NCBI GenBank assembly: GCA_002787615.1
Contig: PCXJ01000113.1
Coordinates: 1 to 5,013, forward strand
Direction: 5' to 3'
Source: Alphaproteobacteria bacterium CG11_big_fil_rev_8_21_14_0_20_44_7
GTDB taxonomy: Bacteria > Pseudomonadota > Alphaproteobacteria > Rickettsiales > 21-14-0-20-44-7
DNA length: 5,013 nucleotides
The notes beneath the pieces were generated by a model, which worked only from the letters and a program-made list of their open reading frames with translations, was not told the origin of the DNA and searched no databases. Positions 1-5,013 of this stretch are shown here, piece by piece. Numbering within the stretch: the first letter of the stretch is position 1; each line of letters begins with the position of its first letter. The position numbers and the translations under genes were made by a program.

Positions 1-893
1 TCAGGATGTTTTTCCATAAATTCATCATGAGCTTGTATAAGTCTTTCCAGATTTTCTGTTCGCTCCCTAAGTTCTTCCCTGTATTCTTCTATCTTCTCCA
101 TCCTTGCCTCGAACTCTTTTTCTTCCTGTTCGGATTTAGCTATGAAAGCATCGTAAGATTGCTTAAATTCGTCTACGGAAATTGCTTTGTCGCCGTTGGA
201 ATCAAAATTTTCTGCGACAAGGTTTTTTGCTTCTTTTTCAATAATACCGATGGCCGCGCGCGGGATTCCCTGAAATTCCGGCACAAAGCTTGGCTTGAGG
301 GCGTTCACCATATCTAAGGCGTTAACGTATTCTCCCATCAGCTCAGCTTTTAGCTCAGCTTTTGTTTCTTCGGGAAGTTTGATGCCATCAGTGATGCTAA
401 TAACTTCATTCGCAATTTTTTCAATCTCATTATCTCTTTTTAAGCGCCCTAGAAGGCTATCATCCTTAAACATGGCGATGGCTTCACCGGGGGAATCGAG
501 TATTTCATCAATTTTTCTGCTAAATTCTGAGTAGCTTATTTCGCCATCTGTGCGCGAGCCGCCAAAGCCCTTTCTGCGGGTGGTGCTTCTTTCTCTGTCA
601 GTATCGAATTCGTCAAATGCTCGTCTGGCAAGATTCGCCAAGGGGCCGACCATATCTTTGATTTTTAGGGTTTTATCGCCTGCTGCTTGTTTCAGAAACT
701 CAAAAGATTCTGCGACTTCTTTATCTCCAATCGCACCTATAAGCGGCACAATTTTTTCCGTACTTTGGCTCAAAAACTCTGAGGATTTAGAAAAATCCTT
801 GCTGACAAGGTCTTGATTCAACAAATCAACATATTCTCTTAAGATGCTAAGGCCTTCTTTGACTATTTCTGATTCTGATAATTTCTCGCCCAT
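1..893 (-). CDS. EF-hand-like, coiled-coil acidic protein of unknown function (3'-truncated by window edge)
   Basis: I read 297 codons from the ATG at 893 to the window edge without a stop, so the C-terminus is missing. The product is hydrophilic, largely helical and has no signal peptide or membrane segment. A canonical-like EF-hand loop lies at residues 231-242 (D231, N233, D235, I238, E242, then F), flanked by helices; Lys replaces the usual Gly at loop position 6. A second EF-hand-like site at residues 97-123 has D97 and D99, then about 15 extra mostly basic residues, then D116, G117, I119 and E123. Residues from about 253 to the edge are rich in Glu, Lys and Arg with heptad-like spacing, suggesting a coiled coil. 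An in-frame ATG at 905 would add four residues but has no ribosome site; 893 is preceded by GGGAAAGGAA, though its AGGA is very close. Calcium binding is inferred from the loops only. The gene lies 88 bases downstream of another leftward gene and could share its transcript. I do not recognise the family. Confidence 0.8.
   Translation of the reverse strand, partial: MGEKLSESEIVKEGLSILREYVDLLNQDLVSKDFSKSSEFLSQSTEKIVPLIGAIGDKEVAESFEFLKQAAGDKTLKIKDMVGPLANLARRAFDEFDTDRERSTTRRKGFGGSRTDGEISYSEFSRKIDEILDSPGEAIAMFKDDSLLGRLKRDNEIEKIANEVISITDGIKLPEETKAELKAELMGEYVNALDMVNALKPSFVPEFQGIPRAAIGIIEKEAKNLVAENFDSNGDKAISVDEFKQSYDAFIAKSEQEEKEFEARMEKIEEYREELRERTENLERLIQAHDEFMEKHP
168..203 (-). other. EF-hand calcium-binding loop
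   Basis: These bases encode residues 231-242 of the leftward gene at 1-893: DSNGDKAISVDE, followed by F. Asp, Asn, Asp and Glu occupy loop positions 1, 3, 5 and 12, with Ile at position 8. Helical segments flank the loop on both sides, as in a normal EF-hand. The usual Gly at position 6 is Lys. The loop lies about 134 residues after the first EF-hand-like site, much farther than in the usual paired EF-hand. Confidence 0.7.
340..363 (-). repeat. Perfect 12-bp tandem duplication encoding KAELKAEL
   Basis: On the plus strand AGCTCAGCTTTT occurs twice in direct succession (340-351 and 352-363). It is in frame in the leftward gene and encodes the duplicated tetrapeptide KAEL, at about residues 178-185, in a helical stretch. 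It looks like a slippage-type duplication that keeps the frame. Confidence 0.85.
525..605 (-). other. EF-hand-like calcium loop interrupted by a basic insertion
   Basis: These bases encode residues 97-123 of the leftward gene at 1-893. D97 and D99 match loop positions 1 and 3. T115, D116, G117, I119, E123 and the following F match positions 4, 5, 6, 8, 12 and 13. Between them, residues 100-114 (bases 552-596) form an extra segment with six Arg/Lys and several Gly and Ser. Read without an insertion, the 12-residue loop ending at E123 would have Gly and Arg at ligand positions 1 and 3, which would not bind calcium. The split-loop reading is my inference. Confidence 0.5.
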
Positions 894-920
894 TTCCTTT
901 CCCATATTGCATTAAGTAAT

Positions 921-957
921 TAGCAATATAACATAAATAAATAGCAATTAATGTTAA
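921..957 (-). promoter_or_regulatory. A+T-rich gap with possible weak leftward promoter and TAGCAAT direct repeats
   Basis: The gap between the two leftward genes (906-981) is very A+T-rich. Reading leftward, TTAACA (957-952) is followed after 16 bases by TATGTT (935-930), a weak -35/-10 pair. The plus strand carries TAGCAAT at 921-927 and again at 942-948, spaced 21 bases apart, about two helical turns. No convincing terminator for the upstream gene is visible, so read-through from it is equally possible. The promoter call is tentative, because A+T-rich DNA gives chance matches. Confidence 0.25.
943..952 (+). repeat. 10-bp element AGCAATTAAT, first copy
   Basis: AGCAATTAAT here is the exact reverse complement of the element at 1834-1843. 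Each copy lies upstream of one of the two leftward genes and falls between a candidate -35 and -10. A shared regulator site is possible. Chance is also plausible, because the word is short and A+T-rich. Confidence 0.3.
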
Positions 958-981
958 TTTTTTGTTACATAAAGTTAACGA

Positions 982-1779
982 TTATCTGGCTACAGTCAGT
1001 GCCGCGCCTGTTATTTCGTCCCGCTTCTCAGTCCAAAGGGTGAAACCTCTTCCGGGGAGGGAAATGCGGTTTTGTTCAGCTTCAATAGCACCTAGCGCTT
1101 TGGCGAGATTGGAGCTCGCTAAAACTGTAAAATGTATCGAGTTGTCGGTAGTAGGTCCTTCAACGCATCCATCACATTCTGCACGATGCAGCTTGCTCAC
1201 GGCTAGGTCATGAACAGCTTTGTGGTCGGAGCCGGTAAGAGTTACTTGGATGCTATGTGCAGTTCTATTGGTACTAATATCGCAATCCCAATTTGACTTT
1301 TTAATATTTTCTATGAAGATGGTCAATCTATCTTGAAGTTCGTCATATAATGCTTGGATTTTGTCGTTTAGTTTGGAAGCCGCGCCTTCTAAGGCTGCAA
1401 TCTCGTCACCAAGTTCGCCAATTGTAGCGCCTTTTAGCCCCTCTCTTTCACGCGTAATAATCTTTTCAAGAGCCTTCACAAAATCCGGATCACCACAGGG
1501 GAAGGTAACAGACCATTGAGATTCATCATCCCTATCATTACTTTCAAGAACTTCTCTATAGGCTGAAAGTTCATGATATCCTACTTTTGCAAATAAATCC
1601 TGAATGCGAATTATGGCTTTTGGCTTGTGCTGCTTATCTTCTCCGACAAATGGTATGGTGGCATTGCCGGTGCTAACAAACTCAGAAAAATCAGGGCGTT
1701 GATTGAAATGTTCAGCTAAGAATTCTAACAATCTTGTGCGTATGGCGTGGTATGGATTGCTATCGTTATTTTCAGACAT
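982..1779 (-). CDS. Hypothetical protein with central coiled-coil and CxxC pair
   Basis: This is a complete 265-residue frame from ATG at 1779 to TAA at 984-982. An AGAGGA ribosome site (1788-1783) lies just upstream, which supports the start. The protein is soluble, with no signal peptide or membrane segment. Residues about 10-23 look helical. Residues about 98-160 are rich in Glu, Lys, Leu and Ala with heptad-like spacing and probably form a helical hairpin or coiled coil. The C-terminal third (about 175-240) alternates predicted strands and helices. There are four cysteines, C95, C166, C202 and C205; the last two form a CxxC pair. A short strand pattern followed by a helix recurs near residues 90, 178 and 216. 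I do not recognise a family and assign no function. It is divergent from the rightward operon and is the first of two leftward genes. A DNA- or partner-binding role would be guesswork. Confidence 0.8.
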   Translation of the reverse strand: MSENNDSNPYHAIRTRLLEFLAEHFNQRPDFSEFVSTGNATIPFVGEDKQHKPKAIIRIQDLFAKVGYHELSAYREVLESNDRDDESQWSVTFPCGDPDFVKALEKIITREREGLKGATIGELGDEIAALEGAASKLNDKIQALYDELQDRLTIFIENIKKSNWDCDISTNRTAHSIQVTLTGSDHKAVHDLAVSKLHRAECDGCVEGPTTDNSIHFTVLASSNLAKALGAIEAEQNRISLPGRGFTLWTEKRDEITGAALTVAR

Positions 1780-1782
1780 ATT

Positions 1783-1788
1783 TCCTCT
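1783..1788 (-). promoter_or_regulatory. Ribosome binding site for the gene at 982-1779
   Basis: The leftward strand reads AGAGGA, then AAT, then the ATG at 1779. The spacing is short but workable, and this is one of only two clear Shine-Dalgarno sites in the window. It fixes the start of the 265-residue protein. Confidence 0.65.
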
Positions 1789-1818
1789 CGAAGTTAATAA
1801 ATTAGGTTATTTTGTTAA

Positions 1819-1849
1819 TTTATATATATGGTTATTAATTGCTGTTCAA
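1819..1849 (-). promoter_or_regulatory. Probable leftward promoter for the gene at 982-1779
   Basis: Reading leftward, TTGAAC (1849-1844) resembles a -35 box. It is followed after 17 bases by TATATA (1826-1821), or after 19 by the better match TATAAA (1824-1819). Transcription would start near 1812, leaving about 33 bases of leader that includes the AGAGGA ribosome site. This is a consensus match by eye in A+T-rich DNA. Confidence 0.4.
1834..1843 (-). repeat. 10-bp element AGCAATTAAT, second copy (inverted)
   Basis: The plus strand reads ATTAATTGCT, the exact reverse complement of 943-952. It lies inside the spacer of the candidate leftward promoter at 1819-1849, in the divergent gap between the hypothetical gene and the ELM1-like gene. 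A regulator binding here could affect both directions. That is inference only. Confidence 0.3.
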
Positions 1850-1875
1850 TAAAAATTCACCCCCACTATTAAGTA

Positions 1876-1903
1876 TTTACATCTTACCGATAATTTCTTA
1901 AAT
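1876..1903 (+). promoter_or_regulatory. Candidate rightward promoter of the ELM1-polyamine operon
   Basis: TTTACA (1876-1881) matches the -35 consensus at five of six positions. TTAAAT (1898-1903) lies 16 bases further on as a weaker -10. Transcription would then start at about 1910-1911, at the ATG itself. The alternative -10 GATAAT (1889-1894) fits the consensus better but lacks a good -35; it would give a leader of about 10 bases. Either way the leader is very short, which agrees with the missing ribosome site. Confidence 0.4.
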
Positions 1904-1910
1904 TCAACCT

Positions 1911-2876
1911 ATGACAGCAATTCCTGAAATCCTCATAATCTCCGATGAATCTTACCGTGAAGACCAGTCAATCGAGCTGGCAAAGGCGATTCTGGCAAAA
2001 AGCGGCTTAGTGTATGAAATTGATTATATTATTGAGGGTGATTCTGAAAAGCGCATCAAACCCGCTAGCGCCGAGGTAAAATTTGAGGCACAAAAGAAAA
2101 TCATCATTTGCTGCGGGCTTGATACGGTGAATAAAGCCACGCGCTTGAAATCCGAGGATGCAGGAGCTTTTTTGGTGTGCATTCAAGACCCAAGCAAAAA
2201 GCATGAAGAATTTGATTTGATTGTAATCCCCGAACATGATTTTCCACCGGAAATGGATAATGTCGTCACTACGCTCGGCATCATCAACCATGTAAATGAT
2301 AGATTCCTGAATTATACATTAAGCCTGCCTGAACATGCGGAAACCAAGGCGAAATTAGAAGCTTTGCCTAATCCACGAATTGCAGTTCTGCTCGGCGGAA
2401 AGCATATTGGCGGAGAATTTGGCGTGGAAGATGCAAAAAATCTGGCAACCAAATTGGATGAAATGGTCAAAGAATTGGGTGGCTCATTGATGATAACTAC
2501 CAGCCGCCGTACTGAAAGTGAGCCGATTGAGGAATTCAAAAAGCATATAACCGTTCCGCATGAATTTTATGATTATAATTATGACGGGCAGGATTTGAAC
2601 CCGTATAACATCATGCTTGCGCTTTCCGATGCTGAGGTGATTACGGCTGATTCCGTGCGTATGTGTTCCGAGGCGGCATCGACTGGTAAGCCGACGATAA
2701 TATGCATCCCTGAGCAGGTGTTTTTCCCCTATGGCAATATGGCACGTATTTTAGCAAAAAATGATTGTGCGCGGATTTTTGCCGATATAACTATGCCGAA
2801 TGATTTGCTGAAACCTACCGTAACGCTTAATGAAGCTGAAAAAATCGCAAAAATAATATTGCAAAAAATGGCTTAA
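1911..2876 (+). CDS. ELM1-like protein (mitochondrial fission ELM1 / DUF1022 family, PF06258)
   Basis: The 321-residue product matches the bacterial short form of the ELM1 family from memory of its motifs. These are IQDPS with FDLIVIPEHD (91-110), a segment around NVVTTLGIINHV (117-128), LLGGKHIGGEF (160-170), GGSLMITTSRRTES (190-203), and ADSVRMCSEAASTGKP (246-261). The pattern suggests a two-lobed, GT-B-like fold with the nucleotide-binding-like part in the C-terminal half. No membrane segment is visible. Plant ELM1 helps recruit a dynamin-related protein to mitochondria; the bacterial function is not known, and database names such as sugar epimerase are unreliable. The start at 1911 has no Shine-Dalgarno sequence, and no better in-frame start is evident. 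It is the first gene of a same-strand cluster, 38 bases before a polyamine dehydrogenase, so a role connected with polyamines or the cell envelope is possible but unproven. Family assignment is fairly sure; function is open. Confidence 0.88.
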   Translation: MTAIPEILIISDESYREDQSIELAKAILAKSGLVYEIDYIIEGDSEKRIKPASAEVKFEAQKKIIICCGLDTVNKATRLKSEDAGAFLVCIQDPSKKHEEFDLIVIPEHDFPPEMDNVVTTLGIINHVNDRFLNYTLSLPEHAETKAKLEALPNPRIAVLLGGKHIGGEFGVEDAKNLATKLDEMVKELGGSLMITTSRRTESEPIEEFKKHITVPHEFYDYNYDGQDLNPYNIMLALSDAEVITADSVRMCSEAASTGKPTIICIPEQVFFPYGNMARILAKNDCARIFADITMPNDLLKPTVTLNEAEKIAKIILQKMA

Positions 2877-2903
2877 AATGTTAGTTTCCGCCCTTCATCA
2901 ATA

Positions 2904-2909
2904 GAGGGG
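2904..2909 (+). promoter_or_regulatory. Ribosome binding site for the dehydrogenase gene
   Basis: GAGGGG lies five bases before the ATG at 2915 and is the strongest Shine-Dalgarno sequence in the window. It sits in the 38-base gap after the ELM1-like gene. No terminator hairpin or promoter stands out in that gap, so co-transcription is likely. Confidence 0.7.
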
Positions 2910-2914
2910 TTGGC

Positions 2915-4123
2915 ATGGGTAGAGTTCTGATAATCGGCGCGGGTGCAGCAGGCAGCGTAGTTGCAAAAAAATGCGCGAAAAATCGTGATATATTCTCACA
3001 TATACATTTGGCGAGCAGAACATTAGCAAAATGCGAAAAAGTGCAGGCTGAGTGTGAATCGGAAATCTCGATTTCGCAAGTTGATGCCGATAATGTTAAT
3101 GAGGTAGTTGACCTTATAAAAGCGCAAAATCCGGATTTGGTAATCAATATGGCATTGCCATATCAGGATTTGCCGATTATGGATGCTTGCCTTGCCACCG
3201 GTGTGGATTATCTCGATACCGCAAATTATGAGCCGAAAGATGAGGCGAAATTTGAATATAGCTGGCAATGGGCATATCAGGACAAATTCAAAAACAAAGG
3301 TATAAAGGCGATTTTGGGCTGCGGGTTTGACCCCGGCGTTACCAATATTTTCTGCGCTTATGCCCAGAAAAACCTGTTCGATGAAATTCATTATATTGAT
3401 ATTGTGGATTGCAATGCGGGCGACCACGGCAAGGCTTTTGCCACTAATTTTAATCCGGAAATCAATATCCGTGAAGTGACGCAGGACGGTAAATATTGGG
3501 AAAATGGTGAGTGGAAGGAAATTAAGGCGCTCTCAATCTCCAAAATGATTGATTATCCGCAAGTGGGTGAAAAGAATTCCTATTTGATTTACCATGAAGA
3601 ATTGGAATCGCTGGTGGAAAACATCAAAGGCTTAAAGCGCATTCGCTTCTGGATGACCTTCTCCGAGAATTATATCAAGCATCTCGATGTGCTGCAAAAT
3701 GTCGGGATGACGCGGATTGACCCGATAAATTATAATGGAACGGAAATTATACCGCTACAATTCCTCAAAGCATTGCTGCCCGAACCTTCATCACTCGCAG
3801 AAAATTATACCGGAAAAACTTCAATTGGCTGCGTGATACAAGGTGTGAAAGACGGCAAAACCAAAAAATACATCATATATAATGTATGCGACCATACGCG
3901 AAGCAATGCTGAGCTAGGTGCGCAGGCAGTTTCATACACAACCGGAGTTCCGGCATTTGTCGGGGCGATTATGGCGCTGCAAGGCAAATGGGCAGGTGAG
4001 GGTGTGTTTAATGTTGAGCAATTTGACCCCGACCCATTCCTCGAAACTTTAGCGCAGCATGGCTTGGAATGGCATGTTGAGGAGCTGAAAGTTACCAGTG
4101 ATACGGAAACTCTGGCCGCATAA
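2915..4123 (+). CDS. Carboxynorspermidine/carboxyspermidine dehydrogenase (saccharopine dehydrogenase family)
   Basis: The 402-residue product has the usual length for this enzyme. It makes carboxyspermidine or carboxynorspermidine by NADPH-dependent reductive condensation of L-aspartate semialdehyde with putrescine or 1,3-diaminopropane in the cytoplasm. The N-terminal Rossmann fold carries GAGAAGS (8-14). Further family stretches are NMALPYQDLPIMDACL (78-93), the segment through DYLDTANYE (98-106), LGCGFDPGVTNIF (134-146), DCNAGDHG (165-172), TTGVPAFVGAIM (342-353), and GVFNVEQFDPDPF (363-375). The order, N-terminal dinucleotide domain then substrate domain then return, is as in saccharopine dehydrogenases. 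The start is set by GAGGGG five bases upstream. The adjoining nspC-type decarboxylase, with zero gap, favours this reaction over lysine metabolism. Whether putrescine or diaminopropane is the real substrate cannot be told from the sequence. Confidence 0.92.
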   Translation: MGRVLIIGAGAAGSVVAKKCAKNRDIFSHIHLASRTLAKCEKVQAECESEISISQVDADNVNEVVDLIKAQNPDLVINMALPYQDLPIMDACLATGVDYLDTANYEPKDEAKFEYSWQWAYQDKFKNKGIKAILGCGFDPGVTNIFCAYAQKNLFDEIHYIDIVDCNAGDHGKAFATNFNPEINIREVTQDGKYWENGEWKEIKALSISKMIDYPQVGEKNSYLIYHEELESLVENIKGLKRIRFWMTFSENYIKHLDVLQNVGMTRIDPINYNGTEIIPLQFLKALLPEPSSLAENYTGKTSIGCVIQGVKDGKTKKYIIYNVCDHTRSNAELGAQAVSYTTGVPAFVGAIMALQGKWAGEGVFNVEQFDPDPFLETLAQHGLEWHVEELKVTSDTETLAA

Positions 4124-5013
4124 ATGCATGATTTAGCGCGTATATTTGGCGAGGTGAAAACCCCTGCATATGTGTTGGACGTGGCAGCATTGAAGAGAAA
4201 TCTGAAAGTGATTGAAGAATTGCGTGCCAAAACCGGAATAAAAATCCTGCTCGCGACCAAGGCTTTTTCCATGTTTTCCGCATTCCCGCTTTTGCAGGAT
4301 TATTTTGACGGAACAACAGCAAGCGGGTTCTATGAGGCAAGGCTCGGCGCGGAGCATTTCGGCAAAGAGGTTCATGTTTATTCACCTGCCTATACTGATA
4401 CGGAAATGGCGGATTTGCTGCCTATTGCTGATGATGTATATTTTAATTCCAATAGCCAGTTGCAAAAATTCCTGCCGATGATTCATGAGTCGGGCAGGGG
4501 CATCAAAATCGGCTTGCGCGTGAATCCTGAATTTTCGAGCGTAAAGCATGAGATATATAACCCATGCAGCCCGAATTCGCGCTTTGGAGTGGTGAAGGAT
4601 AAGCTGGCAGAAATTGATTTCAGCAATATAGATATCCTCCATTTCCATGCTTTGTGTGAGAATATGGCAGAAGATTCCGTGGCGTTGATTGAGCATGTAT
4701 CAGAGGTATTTTCCGATTATATCAGCAAGGTAAAAGCCGTGAATTTTGGCGGCGGGCATTATATCACCCATCCTGATTATGACTTGCCAAAATTGCTTGC
4801 CGCGCTCAACAAATTCCGTAAGAAATTTGATGTTGAGGTGATTTTAGAGCCGGGCGGGGCGGTGGTTTATAATAGCGGATATTTGCTGGCATCTGTTGTA
4901 GATATTACGCAAAACCAAAAGCAAATCGCCATTCTGGATATTTCTGCCACCTGCCACATGCCCGATGTGCTGGAAATGCCATATCGCCCGAATATTATCG
5001 GGGCAGGGCAAGC
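4124..5013 (+). CDS. nspC: Carboxynorspermidine/carboxyspermidine decarboxylase (3'-truncated by window edge)
   Basis: The visible 296 codons are open to the right edge. The family is usually about 370-390 residues, so roughly the last fifth to quarter is missing. It is a pyridoxal-phosphate, alanine racemase-fold (fold III) decarboxylase that converts carboxyspermidine to spermidine or carboxynorspermidine to norspermidine. K46 in LLATKAFS is the expected cofactor lysine. Other family landmarks are TASGFYEARLG (65-75), LRVNPE (131-136), HFHALCEN (173-180), the phosphate-binding NFGGGHYITHPDY (207-219), EPGGA (242-246), and the signature DISATCHMPDVLEMPYRP (272-289). C277 in that signature is a candidate catalytic cysteine, by inference. 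The ATG follows the TAA of the dehydrogenase directly and no clear ribosome site precedes it, so translation is probably coupled. The only nearby ATG, at 4128, is out of frame and stops after two codons. Confidence 0.93.
   Translation, partial: MHDLARIFGEVKTPAYVLDVAALKRNLKVIEELRAKTGIKILLATKAFSMFSAFPLLQDYFDGTTASGFYEARLGAEHFGKEVHVYSPAYTDTEMADLLPIADDVYFNSNSQLQKFLPMIHESGRGIKIGLRVNPEFSSVKHEIYNPCSPNSRFGVVKDKLAEIDFSNIDILHFHALCENMAEDSVALIEHVSEVFSDYISKVKAVNFGGGHYITHPDYDLPKLLAALNKFRKKFDVEVILEPGGAVVYNSGYLLASVVDITQNQKQIAILDISATCHMPDVLEMPYRPNIIGAGQ

Noticed and set aside
6..816. Three rightward open frames at 6-317, 295-534 and 550-816
   Set aside because: They lie opposite the continuous leftward frame that runs from 893 to the window edge and encodes EF-hand and coiled-coil motifs. 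Their products are low in family-like character, and they read as antisense shadows.
962..977. Short inverted repeat GTTA/TAAC next to an A/T run, considered as a terminator
   Set aside because: The stem is only about four A+T-rich base pairs. In the leftward direction it is followed by A residues rather than T, so it is not a convincing intrinsic terminator.
2877..2914. Gap between the ELM1-like gene and the dehydrogenase, considered as a separate promoter or terminator
   Set aside because: The gap is only 38 bases, with no hairpin plus T-run and no convincing promoter boxes. A ribosome site is the only clear element in it.
2915..4123. Dehydrogenase considered as saccharopine dehydrogenase of lysine metabolism
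   Set aside because: The overall fold is shared, but the directly abutting nspC-type decarboxylase and the family stretches fit carboxynorspermidine/carboxyspermidine synthesis better.
3805..4696. Several leftward open frames at 3805-4272, 4092-4385, 4133-4375 and 4382-4696
   Set aside because: They are antisense to two well-recognised polyamine enzymes and show no family motifs.
1..5013. CRISPR array, tRNA, rRNA, insertion sequence or phage genes
   Set aside because: I saw no regularly spaced repeats, no tRNA-like cloverleaf, no ribosomal RNA stretch and no transposase, integrase or phage motif in any translated frame I examined.

Overview
The window holds five protein genes and no RNA gene, mobile element or CRISPR array that I can see. 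Two genes read leftward (positions 1-893 and 982-1779) and three read rightward (1911-2876, 2915-4123, 4124-5013). The first and last are cut by the window edges. Base composition in the genes is in the low-to-mid 40s percent G+C, judged by eye from sampled lines, and the intergenic stretches are much richer in A+T. An ELM1-family protein (PF06258), which is known mainly from alphaproteobacteria and plants, suggests an alphaproteobacterium of modest G+C. That assignment is an inference; no rRNA or other taxonomic marker is present.

Left part (1-1779, minus strand): two genes for soluble proteins that I cannot place in a named family. The upstream one (982-1779) encodes a 265-residue orphan with a central helical, probably coiled-coil stretch, a CxxC pair and a faint internal strand-helix repeat. 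The downstream one (1-893, C-terminus missing) encodes an acidic, mostly helical protein with two EF-hand-like calcium-binding loops and a strongly charged coiled-coil tail. Its first EF-hand loop appears to be interrupted by about 15 mostly basic residues. This gene was recovered by translating the minus strand directly, because it has no stop inside the window.

Middle (1780-1910): an A+T-rich divergent promoter region. A plausible leftward promoter sits at about 1819-1849. A plausible rightward promoter lies so close to the start at 1911 that the message may have almost no leader.

Right part (1911-5013, plus strand): a tight three-gene operon. It runs from an ELM1-like protein to carboxynorspermidine/carboxyspermidine dehydrogenase, then carboxynorspermidine/carboxyspermidine decarboxylase (nspC). 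The last two enzymes form the S-adenosylmethionine-independent route to spermidine or norspermidine. The dehydrogenase condenses aspartate semialdehyde with putrescine (or diaminopropane), and the decarboxylase removes the carboxyl group. The dehydrogenase stop codon directly abuts the decarboxylase start. The link between an ELM1-like protein of unknown bacterial function and polyamine synthesis is the most interesting contextual signal. The split EF-hand is the most interesting signal within a protein.
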